26,487 nucleotides of DNA from GW2011-AR15 sp964512765 (GTDB lineage: Archaea > Nanobdellota > Nanobdellia > Woesearchaeales > GW2011-AR15), in the NCBI GenBank assembly GCA_964512765.1, contig CAZEKF010000018.1, positions 1-26,487 of the forward strand, given 5' to 3'. Of the stretch, positions 1 through 9,013 are shown piece by piece. Both the position numbers and the translations under genes were made by a program. Under the pieces are notes generated by a model. It searched no databases. It had not been told where the DNA came from and saw only the letters and a list, made by a program, of their open reading frames with translations. The stretch's first letter is position 1. Each line of letters begins with the position of its first letter.

Positions 1-412
<412 letters not shown>

Positions 413-427
413 CCTATGTACGGATTT

Positions 428-450
428 CATCTTTTTTTTCTTATTTTTTT
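428..450 (+). terminator. T-rich terminator after 23S rRNA
   Basis: Two T-runs (8 and 9 T, interrupted by CTTA) lie about 20 nt after the estimated rRNA 3' end. Archaeal RNA polymerase terminates at oligo-T without needing a hairpin, so this is the natural end of the rRNA transcript. Confidence 0.55.
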
Positions 451-510
451 TAAGAATTAGCGTGAGCAATATAGAAAAAATATGTTTAAATAGAAAAAAT
501 AAGGTTTAAC

Positions 511-520
511 TTTATATATA
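511..520 (+). promoter_or_regulatory. TATA box for the gene at 542
   Basis: TTTATATATA lies 22-31 nt before the ATG at 542. That is the archaeal TATA-to-transcription-start distance, so the mRNA is probably leaderless. There is no Shine-Dalgarno sequence before the ATG. Confidence 0.55.
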
Positions 521-541
521 ACTCATTTTATTGAAGACTAT

Positions 542-871
542 ATGACCTCAAATATTGCCGATATTACAACAGCTGTCACTGAAGTATATAATCTAGTTGA
601 TCCACACATAGATTTACAAGCAAAATTTTCCTTATATATTGTTGAACCTAAAAAAATATCCACTATTCTTGGATCACTTACTGCCAAAAATATAAGTTAT
701 TCAATTCATTATAGACGACCTCCTAGATATAAAAGTTCTACAGTATACCAAATTTTGTATAATCCTGAAGAAGATATATTAATGGATTGGGAAGAAACGC
801 CTATAAATATGAATGATATAAGGACCAAATTTAGTTGCACAATTAAAGGAAGATGGTTTTGTTATTCCTGA
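542..871 (+). CDS. Hypothetical protein, 109 aa
   Basis: A 109-residue soluble protein that I do not recognise. It has no signal peptide or membrane segment. It is mixed alpha/beta in look, with a basic centre (HYRRPPRYK near residues 56-64) and a C-terminal stretch with two cysteines (FSCTIKGRWFCYS). A TATA box about 25 nt upstream and the absence of a ribosome-binding site point to a leaderless transcript, which supports the start. It sits alone between the rRNA end and a convergent gene. A spurious ORF cannot be excluded, but the promoter spacing makes a real gene more likely. Confidence 0.5.
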   Translation: MTSNIADITTAVTEVYNLVDPHIDLQAKFSLYIVEPKKISTILGSLTAKNISYSIHYRRPPRYKSSTVYQILYNPEEDILMDWEETPINMNDIRTKFSCTIKGRWFCYS

Positions 872-948
872 TATTGATTTTTCTTGAAGAATTATGAACT
901 TTAAAGTAAAAAGCGTAATAATAAAAATGAAATTAAACTCAGAATCAA

Positions 949-1239
949 CTAACAATGCTTCCCAGAAACAATTAAATTCCCTTTACTTTTAGGATCTTCA
1001 CTAACTTCAATATATTCTAGATCATTGATTAATATATCAGAACCTGCTAATAAATAACTAATGTTAAGACCTTTAAACACGATTTTATGCATTTTATCAA
1101 AGTCAATGAATTTATCGGGCACTACATCCGACTTATGAGGATCGTTCTTACTGAATAAATGTACAAATACTGGTCCGTTACCAAAATCATCTCTTTTACC
1201 TGACCTTCCAATAATTGCACTTTTAGTTTTATGTTTCAT
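949..1239 (-). CDS. Hypothetical protein, 96 aa
   Basis: A 96-residue soluble protein of unknown function. It starts basic (MKHKTKSAIIGRSGKR) and continues with short hydrophobic strands alternating with acidic turns. It ends in Lys-His-Cys. No catalytic motif is recognisable. It lies downstream of the RNA polymerase operon on the same strand but is separated by about 140 nt, and a TTTAAAAG TATA-like element at about 1266-1273 lies about 30 nt before the ATG. It is therefore probably a separate leaderless gene. It converges with the 542-871 gene. Confidence 0.5.
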   Translation of the reverse strand: MKHKTKSAIIGRSGKRDDFGNGPVFVHLFSKNDPHKSDVVPDKFIDFDKMHKIVFKGLNISYLLAGSDILINDLEYIEVSEDPKSKGNLIVSGKHC

Positions 1240-1309
1240 CTTTATAAGGGTATTTTGATTATGCTTTTAAATTTTTTCTAAAGTTGTGATATATTCATAT
1301 CCTCTATTC

Positions 1310-1338
1310 GGACTACTTGACGCAGTCAATGTAAGTCC
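1310..1338. other. Imperfect hairpin in the gap after rpoA2
   Basis: GGACT and TTGAC on one side pair with GTCAA and AGTCC on the other, around a GCA loop with a small internal loop. It lies in the 138-nt gap between rpoA2 and the 96-aa gene. It could be the folded 3' end of the polymerase mRNA or an element upstream of the next gene. The rest of the gap holds a tandem AAAGGCTTT-like repeat with T/A runs at 1354-1380, a plausible termination zone for the polymerase operon. Confidence 0.3.
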
Positions 1339-1377
1339 TTAATGTGTTTTCCCTAAAGGCTTTTTTTAAAAAAGGCT

Positions 1378-2508
1378 TTATTTGAGTTTGCTAAGTAAAT
1401 CAGGCAACCCTGTACCAATAGGTATTGTTTGGTTTATCATAACGTTTTCAACAACGCTTGTTAAAGGATCAACTTCACCTGTTAACGAAGCTTCAATAAG
1501 ATGTTTAATAGGAGTTTCAAACGATGCTCTAGCAAGTACTGAAGATTTGTCACTAACAACACCATACCTTGTAATTCCTCTTACTTTACCTGAAAAACTC
1601 ATTGTATCAGCTATTAACATGATATGTCTAATGTCAATGTTCAATCCTTGGTTATCAATGACTTTATTAACTTCGTTAATAACAGCTTGACGAGCAGCTT
1701 CTATACCCAGGAAAGCTTCAATTTCAAAGATATCATTGGTCATGGTACGTTTTTTGTCAACAAACTCAAGTTTATAGATTTCTTTAAGGTTACTACCAGC
1801 AGTCATTATAACAAACTCTTCTTCTCTTCTGACAGGTAACACTTGTAGAATTCCTTTTATCCCTGACACATACACAGACTTAATTTTTTCTTTTAATTTG
1901 TACAGATCTGCAACATTTTCTTGTTTTCCTTTTGTCTTAATAGTGACCACATTAGATTTAATTTTTAAAGTAAACCCTTTCAATGCTTTTTCAAGTATTT
2001 TCATTAGTTTAGTTTCTGATTGACCAACTCTTTTTAATTTTGGTAAATCAATAACGACATCCAGTTTACCTTCAGTTATCTCTAAACTAATCTCAGTTAT
2101 AAAATCTTCAAACTGTGTTTGTTTAATAGACTCGGCTATTTGTTTAATATCTTTACCTTTTGAATACGGATCTTTAAAAAATATTTCCATCATCGGTGTT
2201 TTAATTTTTTTTCTACCGTCTAAGATTTCAATAATACGAGGCAGACCAACTGTAACGTTAAACTCTGCAACACCAGCAAAATGGAACGTGTTAAGCGTCA
2301 TCTGCGTCCCTGGTTCACCTACAGACTGCGCGCTTATCAATCCTACAGACTCGCCTGGTTCAATCTTAGAATTTTCATATTCATAATAAACTTTTTCAAG
2401 TATTTTCTTTAACTTAGTTTTTGTAACTTTATCTGGCAAAGAATCTTTAACTTCTTCCAGCATACTGTCTGGAATCTTACCTTTATACTCTTTGAACAAA
2501 GATTCCAT
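1378..2508 (-). CDS. rpoA2: DNA-directed RNA polymerase subunit A''
   Basis: This is the C-terminal part of the largest RNA polymerase subunit, separate from A' as in most archaea. The trigger-loop region is clear at residues about 52-96 (PGESVGLISAQSVGEPGTQM, then LNTFHFAG and the PRIIEILDG motif). The C-terminal half carries the conserved block ending with ITRYGVV, ARASFE and the GEVDPLTSVVENVM-type segment. Length (376 aa) is normal and there is no intein at the trigger-loop insertion site. The start lies 2 nt after the rpoA' stop, and its Shine-Dalgarno (GGAGGGTGA) is embedded in the last codons of rpoA', indicating translational coupling. It is the last gene of the polymerase operon; the nusA and rps12 genes that often follow in archaea are absent. 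Confidence 0.97.
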   Translation of the reverse strand: MESLFKEYKGKIPDSMLEEVKDSLPDKVTKTKLKKILEKVYYEYENSKIEPGESVGLISAQSVGEPGTQMTLNTFHFAGVAEFNVTVGLPRIIEILDGRKKIKTPMMEIFFKDPYSKGKDIKQIAESIKQTQFEDFITEISLEITEGKLDVVIDLPKLKRVGQSETKLMKILEKALKGFTLKIKSNVVTIKTKGKQENVADLYKLKEKIKSVYVSGIKGILQVLPVRREEEFVIMTAGSNLKEIYKLEFVDKKRTMTNDIFEIEAFLGIEAARQAVINEVNKVIDNQGLNIDIRHIMLIADTMSFSGKVRGITRYGVVSDKSSVLARASFETPIKHLIEASLTGEVDPLTSVVENVMINQTIPIGTGLPDLLSKLK

Positions 2509-2510
2509 TT

Positions 2511-5087
2511 TTATTCACCCTCCATAACAGATTCAATTATACGTTGTACATTAACCCTACCAGCTTCTGACTTTGAAACGTCCAAGCTATCGTCACCGTA
2601 ACTAAACTGTATTATTTTATTTGAAGAATTTCTGATTGTGTAATCATACTCAACTTTCAAGTCCTGCATTGCGTTTGCTAACCTTCTATACAAATAACCA
2701 GACTTCGGTGTTCTGAGAGCAGTGTCCATTAACGAGTCACGACCTGTCATCGCCATGAAAAAGAACTCGTGCGGTGACAATCCTTGTCTAAAACCATGTT
2801 CAATAAACCCTCTCGGACCAGACCTCAAATCTTTTTTTGCAAAACATGACAATGTTCTGTCTGAATATCCTTTATCAATACGCTTACCACGTAAAGCTTG
2901 CTGGCCAACGACAGCTGCCATCTGTGCTAAATTAATTATGTTACCTCTTGCACCTGACTTTGACATTATTAAAGTGTTTGATGTTTCATCTAATGATTTT
3001 GAAACAACTTCACCAGCATCGTTCCTTGCCCTGTTCAAAGTTTCTAATATCTTAAGTTCAAGTGTTTCTTCAATTGACCTACCTGGGAACGCGTCCAATT
3101 GATTTGATTTATACAGTTCAATTAAATTATCAACTCTTAAACTTGCAGTTTTAATAATGTTTTGAATCTCGTTCTGACTTTCATTGCTTAAATCAGTATC
3201 AGAAAACGCTGCAGTGAACCCGTGTATCAGTAAAGTTTTTACACCTAGTTTGAATATTGAACCAAGGATTATCAATGCTTGTTCACTACCATACTTTTTC
3301 TGGATGTTTCTTATTAATAATCCTTTTCCGCTACCTAAATTAGCTGAATCCATAAAACCTTTCACTAACTTACCTTTTTGGATAACAACCCTAGTACCGT
3401 CTCTTGTACTACCTATAAAATTAAAATCTTTAGGAATCAAGACTGAAAATATTTCACGACCATTAACAACTGCTTTTTTTGGTAATGATGCAAAATCTTC
3501 AACACCAACTGAAGCTAGTAATTGCATTGCTTGTTCACGCGGCATTTCAAGCATTTTAGTTAACATGTAATTCCCGCCAATAGAATCATGGTTGCACGCA
3601 ATAATCCCAAGACCGTACCTTGGAGAAATTAACTGTGTTCTGACTTCCATAAGAATTTCTGCTTCAGCACGTGCTTCTTCGGTTTGTGGAATGTGTAAGT
3701 TCATTTCATCACCGTCAAAGTCAGCGTTGTACGGAGCACAAACAGCAGGGTTTAACCTGAACGTTAACCCTGGTATAACTTTAACTTTATGACACATCAT
3801 GCTCATCCTGTGCAATGAAGGTTGTCTGTTAAATATTGAAATGTCACCGTCAATTAAATGCCGTTCAACTGAATATCCAATCTCAAGTTCTTCTAACAAC
3901 TGTTCTTTAGTTTCGTCAGTAATCTTTTTCTTTTTACCGTCCGGTCTAACTATATAGTTAGCACCTGGATAAACTCCTGGACCTTTTTTAACGTATTCTT
4001 TAAGATACTTAAAGTTCCATTCAGTAATTTTTTCAGGTACTGTTAGTTTCATGGCAACAACTTTCGGAACACCGACTTCATCCAAGTCAATCATTGAATC
4101 AGGGCTAATCACTGTTCTACTAGAAAAATTTGTTCTTTTACCTGCCAGGTTATGCCTGATACGTCCTTCTTTACTTTTAATTCTTTCAGTAATGGTTTTC
4201 AAAGGTTGGCCAGACCTGTGCCGTGCTGGAGGTAACTGTGCAATGTTATTATCAAAAAACGTTGTGATATGATACTGTAATAAATCCCATAAATCTTCAA
4301 TAATAATTTCTGGCGCGCCTGCGTTAATATTTTCAAACAATCTTTGGTTAATCCTTACTACGTCACCTAATTTATGTGTTAAATCATCTTCGCTACGTTC
4401 ACCAGATTCTAATGTTATCGATGGCCGCATTGTAACAGGCGGTATAGCCATTAAAGTTAACACTGCCCATTCTGGTCGCATTACTTCTGGGTTCAATCCA
4501 AACAGTTCAAGGTCCTCGCCTGGAATTTTTTCAAGTCGTGTCCTGATTTCAATCGGACTTAACCGTTTATCATCTTCAAAATAAGTTGTTGGTTTTTCAT
4601 GTTTAATTTTTTCAAGTTTTGCTTTACAATGCGGACATTTTAAAATTGTTCTTAACTTAACAATTGTTTCTTTAACAACCACACGTTTAGCACGCGCATC
4701 TTTAATCTTACCTGTTTTTTCAAGCTGTTTCACTGACTTTTTAATCTCATCATCAGGTATTAACACACGACCACATTCACGGCACGAACATCTTAACAGG
4801 TCAAGGATCAACTTTGCAAACTTAACATGCATAACCGGTCTTGCTAATTCAATGTAACCAAAATGTCCAGTACATTCTTTTAACTTAGAACCGCAAGTTT
4901 TACATTTTAACCCAGGATCAATAACGCCCAGTCTAGTGTCCATTAAACCACCATCAACTGGATATCCTTCTTTATCATATAACTCAGGTGTCACAACCTT
5001 AGCTGAAGCCATTTGTTTAACCATTTTTGGAGATAATAATCCAAACTTGATTGAATCAATTTTTTTGAAAACAGGTATTCCTTCCAT
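2511..5087 (-). CDS. rpoA1: DNA-directed RNA polymerase subunit A'
   Basis: This is the N-terminal two thirds of the largest subunit, carrying the catalytic magnesium site. It is visible as NADFDGDEMN near residue 455, whose three aspartates hold Mg2+. The clamp zinc motif is at residues 62-75 (C-x2-C-x6-C-x2-H), with further CSCREC and CPHC pairs around 100-150. Downstream come the funnel and the start of the bridge helix (GFIEHGF, then MTGRDSLMDTALRTPKSGY, about residues 740-800). Length 858 aa is typical. The ATG is preceded by AGGTGGTAAA, a good ribosome-binding site. It lies 8 nt after rpoB' and 2 nt before rpoA''. Confidence 0.98.
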   Translation of the reverse strand: MEGIPVFKKIDSIKFGLLSPKMVKQMASAKVVTPELYDKEGYPVDGGLMDTRLGVIDPGLKCKTCGSKLKECTGHFGYIELARPVMHVKFAKLILDLLRCSCRECGRVLIPDDEIKKSVKQLEKTGKIKDARAKRVVVKETIVKLRTILKCPHCKAKLEKIKHEKPTTYFEDDKRLSPIEIRTRLEKIPGEDLELFGLNPEVMRPEWAVLTLMAIPPVTMRPSITLESGERSEDDLTHKLGDVVRINQRLFENINAGAPEIIIEDLWDLLQYHITTFFDNNIAQLPPARHRSGQPLKTITERIKSKEGRIRHNLAGKRTNFSSRTVISPDSMIDLDEVGVPKVVAMKLTVPEKITEWNFKYLKEYVKKGPGVYPGANYIVRPDGKKKKITDETKEQLLEELEIGYSVERHLIDGDISIFNRQPSLHRMSMMCHKVKVIPGLTFRLNPAVCAPYNADFDGDEMNLHIPQTEEARAEAEILMEVRTQLISPRYGLGIIACNHDSIGGNYMLTKMLEMPREQAMQLLASVGVEDFASLPKKAVVNGREIFSVLIPKDFNFIGSTRDGTRVVIQKGKLVKGFMDSANLGSGKGLLIRNIQKKYGSEQALIILGSIFKLGVKTLLIHGFTAAFSDTDLSNESQNEIQNIIKTASLRVDNLIELYKSNQLDAFPGRSIEETLELKILETLNRARNDAGEVVSKSLDETSNTLIMSKSGARGNIINLAQMAAVVGQQALRGKRIDKGYSDRTLSCFAKKDLRSGPRGFIEHGFRQGLSPHEFFFMAMTGRDSLMDTALRTPKSGYLYRRLANAMQDLKVEYDYTIRNSSNKIIQFSYGDDSLDVSKSEAGRVNVQRIIESVMEGE

Positions 5088-5095
5088 TTTACCAC

Positions 5096-6898
5096 CTAGT
5101 ATTTATCCTTAAGCTTTAGCTTAGGATATATTCCCAATGATTTTAACTCATCTAACATTAACTTGAACGCATAACTTAACTCAACGTTTGACACAGAAAT
5201 GTTATCACCGCATATCGGACAATAAGATTTTTTCTTATATTCATCGTATATTGCAATAAGACCGCATTGTTCACAGAACGGTACAATTGTCCTATCAGAG
5301 TCAAACCTTTCTTTTAACAATAATGACGTACCATGACTAACAAAAGTATCTTTCTCCATCTCACCTAACCTTAGACCGCCTTCTTTAGCACGCCCTTCAG
5401 TAGGTTGCCTGGTAAGTAACTGTATAGGTCCTCTGGCACGAGCATGAACTTTGTTAGCTACCATGTGTTTAAGTTTTAAATAATACATGTTACCAACATA
5501 AATCTGTGCTTTAAACATTTCACCAGAACGACCATTGTAAAAGGTTTCTGTACCTTCTTCTCTAAACCCTAATGATGCAAGTTCTTTTCTAATATCAACA
5601 TGATTTTCGCTTCCGAACGGTGTACCATCAATATATCTTCCTGCTAATGCACCTGTCTTACCACCTATTAATTCTATTAAATGCGACATTGTCATTCTGG
5701 ACGGTATACCGTGCGGGTTGAACAACATATCAGGAACAATTCCTGACGCTGAGTATGGCATGTCCGGAGTGTCAACAATTAACCCAATGACACCTTTCTG
5801 ACCGTGCCTTGACGTAAATTTATCACCTATCTCAGGTATTCTCTGGTCACGTACTCTAACCTGGACAAGTTTGTTACCTTCAACATTTTCTGTTAATAAA
5901 ATAAAGTCAACAACACCTTTTTCACCGTGTTTTAAAACCATTGAACTTTCACGTCTTGAACTTGTTGTTAAATTATATTCGTCCAAACTGCTTAAAAACC
6001 TAGGCGGACTAGTTTTACCAATAACAACATCTCCTTCAGCAACAGGTGCTTCCGGGTATATGATACCGTCTTGTTCAAGTAACCTGTAATCATTCTCTGC
6101 CTTATACCCTTTAACATCTTTATCAGGCACAGAAATTTCGTCTATCAACCCACCTGAATATCTAAGTTCTTCACTAATAACCGGCCTGAAATACGTAGAC
6201 CTAGCCAGACCTCTATCAATAGATGCTTTGTTAATTAAGATAGCGTCTTCCATGTTATACCCATCAAAGCTAAGAACTGCAACAACTACGTTTTGTCCTG
6301 ATGGATGTTTATCATAATCACTTGAATCATGCATTATAGTTTTAACAACTGGCATTTGCGGGTTATGCAACAGATTAACGTCCATGTCCATTCTAACTAA
6401 ATAATTAGCAGTGTATAATCCTAATGCTTGTTTCTGGTTTTTACTACCTGCGTTTAACCTTGTACTCTGGTTAAAATTACCAAACGGCACTAAACTTGTA
6501 CATAAACCTACAATCGCTAGAGGTAAAATTTCCATGTGCGTATGATTTTCTGTTAAATCATCATCAAAAAACGCAACAAGTGCATTTTCTTCTTCCATTG
6601 CATCCAAATATTCAACAACTCCTTGTTTAACCAAATCTGAGAATGTTAACTCGCCTTTTTCAATCTGTTCAAGATGCCTGTCTGTTAGTAAAGGATTACC
6701 TTCTTTAACAACAATCAAAGGTCGTATTGCACGGCCTTTTGAAGCTTCTACTCGAACTTGGTCAAGATTTTCATCATAAAGTATATTAACTGAATAATGT
6801 ATCTTACCTTTTCTCCGTTCTTCTAAAAAAGATTCTGATAGTTTTTTAGGATCGTCAACTTCTCCGATAAACTTTCCGTTTAAAAATACTTCGCTCAT
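5096..6898 (-). CDS. rpoB1: DNA-directed RNA polymerase subunit B' (C-terminal half of B)
   Basis: This is the C-terminal part of the second-largest subunit. Visible blocks are the hybrid-binding region (GYNMEDAILINKAS near residue 215), the basic GDKFTSRHGQKGV motif around residue 360, and SRMTMSHLIE. The C-terminal end has KVHARARGPIQLLTRQP, then RLGEMEKD and a zinc ribbon (CEQC ... CPIC near residues 545-570). The subunit is divided from B'' at the usual euryarchaeal-type position, so this is a normal split gene and not a frameshift. Its GGTGAAATAAA ribosome-binding site overlaps the stop of rpoB''. 600 aa is the expected length. Confidence 0.97.
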   Translation of the reverse strand: MSEVFLNGKFIGEVDDPKKLSESFLEERRKGKIHYSVNILYDENLDQVRVEASKGRAIRPLIVVKEGNPLLTDRHLEQIEKGELTFSDLVKQGVVEYLDAMEEENALVAFFDDDLTENHTHMEILPLAIVGLCTSLVPFGNFNQSTRLNAGSKNQKQALGLYTANYLVRMDMDVNLLHNPQMPVVKTIMHDSSDYDKHPSGQNVVVAVLSFDGYNMEDAILINKASIDRGLARSTYFRPVISEELRYSGGLIDEISVPDKDVKGYKAENDYRLLEQDGIIYPEAPVAEGDVVIGKTSPPRFLSSLDEYNLTTSSRRESSMVLKHGEKGVVDFILLTENVEGNKLVQVRVRDQRIPEIGDKFTSRHGQKGVIGLIVDTPDMPYSASGIVPDMLFNPHGIPSRMTMSHLIELIGGKTGALAGRYIDGTPFGSENHVDIRKELASLGFREEGTETFYNGRSGEMFKAQIYVGNMYYLKLKHMVANKVHARARGPIQLLTRQPTEGRAKEGGLRLGEMEKDTFVSHGTSLLLKERFDSDRTIVPFCEQCGLIAIYDEYKKKSYCPICGDNISVSNVELSYAFKLMLDELKSLGIYPKLKLKDKY

Positions 6899-6899
6899 T

Positions 6900-8381
6900 T
6901 TATTTCACCAGTTTAACTCCAGTTGATTTCAGAGTTTTTATTAATTCATCTTCATCTTTATCCTGTGTAATTTCAGTAAGTAATGCCAAGTTTTTTCTCA
7001 GGCCAATGTTAGTTCCTTCAGGGGTTTCAATCGGACATAACCTGCCAAGATGCGTGCTATGTAACGCTCTTGCATCAAAATTTTCCTGGCTAGCTGATAA
7101 CGGAGATACGACACGTTGTAAATGTGACAATGTTTCAAGATAATTTAACCGTTGCATTCTTTGTGCAATACCTTTCCTTCCACCGACCCAGTTACCTGTT
7201 GCCATTGAACTGTATATTCTTTGTGTTAAAAGTTTGTCTCTGATAATAACTTTTATAGACGGAAATTTACCTCTTTTAACAATTCTCTGGAAATTATATA
7301 GTAAATCACCTATCAATACTTTTAAGTTAACCCTGAACAGATCTGCTAATAACACGCCTGACAGTTTCAATCTTTTGTTAGAATAATGGTCCTTATCATC
7401 GACGCTTGTTTTTCTGTTAGAAACTGCAACATATTTTTTCAATAACTTACACAAGTTGTAAGCCTTGTACATCCTATCTTCCATGGTTGTTCCAAGATGT
7501 GGTAACAAATACTTGTCAAGGATTTCTTTCATTCGTTCAACCCTGATCTCTTTAGCTTGCGTTATACCAATTTTCTTAGCAACATAATCAAGAGCTTCCT
7601 CTTCACTTTTTATGTTGACAAACTCAAACAAGTTAATGTAAATTTCATCTTTAAACTCTGTATCAATGAAATTCATGATTTCTTCATCTTTTATCAAACC
7701 TAGAGCTTTAATAATAACAATTAACGGAATTCTTTTTACTCTTGTAAATGTTAAATAAAAAATGTCATCTTTCATTTTTTCAACAGTGTGTGGGATCTTA
7801 TAAGCACCATGTTCACTAAACAGTTTACCTGTGAATTTTGTTGGTCCTAACTTTTTTTCTTCAACTAACATTTTGTTAGGTGCAAGGTCTTCAACATTAA
7901 TAAGAACTTTTTCTGTACCGTTTATTATGAAATAACCGCCTGGATCGTGCGGGTCTTCACCTTTCTCTATTAATTCTTTTTCTTCAAGATCTAATAAATG
8001 GCACGAGTTAGATTTTAACATTATTGGAAAGTTTCCTATCTGTGCAGTGAACGATTCTCTCTGGATACCATCAACGTGCGCGCTAACTTCAATAAACAAC
8101 GGAGCTGCGTATGATATTTTTCTTAGTCTAGCTTCAATTGGAAATATTGGCCGTTTTGACCCGTCAGCTTCAGTTATTTCAGGTTTACCAATTGATATTT
8201 TACCAAACTTAATTTTAAACTCATCAATTGTATGCGGAATAATTGTAGGTAATATTGTACCATTATCGTCAACAATTTTTTGTAATTCAACTTCAATAAA
8301 ACGATTAAATGATTCAATGTCAGAATTAACTAATGAAATTTCTTCAAAATATTTTTTAATAAGAACATCACGCTTAGCCAT
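6900..8381 (-). CDS. rpoB2: DNA-directed RNA polymerase subunit B'' (N-terminal half of B)
   Basis: This is the N-terminal part of the second-largest subunit, with the protrusion, lobe and fork regions. Recognisable pieces are DPGGYFIINGTEKVLI near residues 145-160, the RNLMATGNW-like SSMATGNWVGGRKGIAQ block, the fork (LSHLQRVVSPLSASQ), and the final CPIETPEGTNIGLRKNLALL. A longer reading frame opens at 8408, but those nine residues overlap the end of rpoH. The ATG at 8381 (MAKRDVLIKKYFEE) sits directly after the rpoH stop and matches how these proteins usually start, so I use it (493 aa). It is coupled to rpoB' downstream with only 1 nt between. Confidence 0.95.
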   Translation of the reverse strand: MAKRDVLIKKYFEEISLVNSDIESFNRFIEVELQKIVDDNGTILPTIIPHTIDEFKIKFGKISIGKPEITEADGSKRPIFPIEARLRKISYAAPLFIEVSAHVDGIQRESFTAQIGNFPIMLKSNSCHLLDLEEKELIEKGEDPHDPGGYFIINGTEKVLINVEDLAPNKMLVEEKKLGPTKFTGKLFSEHGAYKIPHTVEKMKDDIFYLTFTRVKRIPLIVIIKALGLIKDEEIMNFIDTEFKDEIYINLFEFVNIKSEEEALDYVAKKIGITQAKEIRVERMKEILDKYLLPHLGTTMEDRMYKAYNLCKLLKKYVAVSNRKTSVDDKDHYSNKRLKLSGVLLADLFRVNLKVLIGDLLYNFQRIVKRGKFPSIKVIIRDKLLTQRIYSSMATGNWVGGRKGIAQRMQRLNYLETLSHLQRVVSPLSASQENFDARALHSTHLGRLCPIETPEGTNIGLRKNLALLTEITQDKDEDELIKTLKSTGVKLVK

Positions 8382-8382
8382 T

Positions 8383-8832
8383 TTAGACCACTCTCCTGTA
8401 AAAAACACTCATTTTAGCAGTCGCACTTGGTCTTTCAACTTTAATTATGTCGCCTGTGCCAACATCCAAATTAGATATTGCTGCGTCAGATTTAGAAATA
8501 CGCGGTAATTCTTCTAAAGTTACATTATAAGTTTCTAATATTTTTTCTCGTTCAGAGTCAGAAACTTTAACATGTTTTGGTACTAACACATGACTACTAA
8601 CATCAAAAACTACTTTTGCCTTTTTTTGCACTGTCTTTTTCTGGACAGGTTTTTTCTGAGGTTTTGCTTTAACTGCTTGTTTTGCTTTTTTCACGTCTTT
8701 TTTCAGATCTTTCTTAACTGGTTTTTTTGCACTTTTCTTTGGAACAGATTTTTTAATAATTTTCTTTTTAACTGGTTTTGCTTTTTTAGAAACTTTCTTT
8801 GGTTGGGGTTTTGATTTAGCTATAGTGATCAC
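8383..8832 (-). CDS. rpoH: RNA polymerase subunit H with lysine-rich N-terminal tail
   Basis: The last 78 residues are a complete archaeal RpoH (eukaryotic RPB5 C-terminal domain): HVLVPKHVKVSDSEREKIL, the LPRISKSDAA segment and the ending MSVFYRRVV. Before it lies a tail of about 70 residues made almost only of Lys, Ala, Pro and Val (repeats such as PKKSAKKPVKK), which standard RpoH proteins of about 75-85 aa lack. The start is unclear. An upstream ATG at 8877 lies inside tRNA-Lys and is excluded. GTG at 8832 is used here (149 aa). However, a strong GGTGATC ribosome-binding site covers that GTG and points to an ATA codon at 8823 followed by GCTAAA. It is the first protein gene of the polymerase operon. 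Confidence 0.9.
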   Translation of the reverse strand: MITIAKSKPQPKKVSKKAKPVKKKIIKKSVPKKSAKKPVKKDLKKDVKKAKQAVKAKPQKKPVQKKTVQKKAKVVFDVSSHVLVPKHVKVSDSEREKILETYNVTLEELPRISKSDAAISNLDVGTGDIIKVERPSATAKMSVFYRRVV

Positions 8833-8846
8833 CTTTTTAATATGAA

Positions 8847-8936
8847 TGGACCGGACGCGATTCGAACGCGCGACCACTTGATCTCTTTAAAATGGTTTTA
8901 AAAGTCAAGTGCTCTACCAAACTGAGCTACCGGTCC
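8847..8936 (-). tRNA. tRNA-Lys (TTT) with a 16-nt anticodon-loop intron
   Basis: Acceptor stem GGACCGG pairs with CCGGTCC, with discriminator A and no encoded CCA. The D-arm is GCTC/GAGC, and the T-arm GCGCG-TTCGAAT-CGCGT. The anticodon stem CTTGA/TCAAG closes a loop interrupted by an intron at 8883-8898. Removing it leaves CTTTTAA, anticodon TTT at 8902-8900. The splice site is a canonical BHB: central helix CTTT/AAAG, 5' bulge TAA and 3' bulge AGA, each cut after its second base, at position 37/38. Mature length is 74 nt. The gene lies 14 nt upstream of rpoH and 8 nt downstream of tRNA-Asp. Confidence 0.96.
8883..8898 (-). other. tRNA-Lys intron (position 37/38)
   Basis: Sixteen nucleotides, AAACCATTTTAAAGAG on the minus strand, flanked by 3-nt bulges separated by a 4-bp helix. 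This is the archaeal tRNA splicing endonuclease substrate at its most common position. Confidence 0.9.
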
Positions 8937-8979
8937 GATGTAAACGCCCAAGCCGGGATTCGAACCCGGGTCAAAGCCT

Positions 8980-8993
8980 TTCCACCTTAAGGT
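8980..8993 (-). other. tRNA-Asp intron 1 (anticodon loop, 37/38)
   Basis: Fourteen nucleotides whose core is the self-complementary CCTTAAGG. The flanking central helix CTGT/GTGG is mostly wobble pairs, with bulges CGA and AAA. The motif is weaker than in tRNA-Lys, but the excised product gives a perfect 7-nt anticodon loop. Confidence 0.8.
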
Positions 8994-9013
8994 CGACAGG
9001 GCTTTATGATAGG

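Noticed and set aside
413..541. 5S rRNA downstream of 23S
   Set aside because: The interval is AT-rich with T-runs and a TATA box and shows no 5S-like sequence; it is also too short for 5S plus spacers.
2300..2345. Intein at the conserved RNA polymerase A'' trigger-loop site
   Set aside because: The conserved sequence is continuous and the subunit has normal length.
5087..8381. rpoB appears broken into two genes
   Set aside because: The B''/B' division is at the known natural split point, each half is complete, has its own ribosome-binding site and family-typical ends; likewise A'/A''.
8590..8814. Phe/Leu-rich 74-aa plus-strand frame
   Set aside because: It is antisense to the lysine-rich tail of RpoH (AAA/AAG codons read as TTT/CTT) and has no promoter or ribosome-binding site.
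8833..8877. Upstream ATG at 8877 as the rpoH start
   Set aside because: It lies inside the tRNA-Lys gene on the same strand, so those codons are tRNA sequence.
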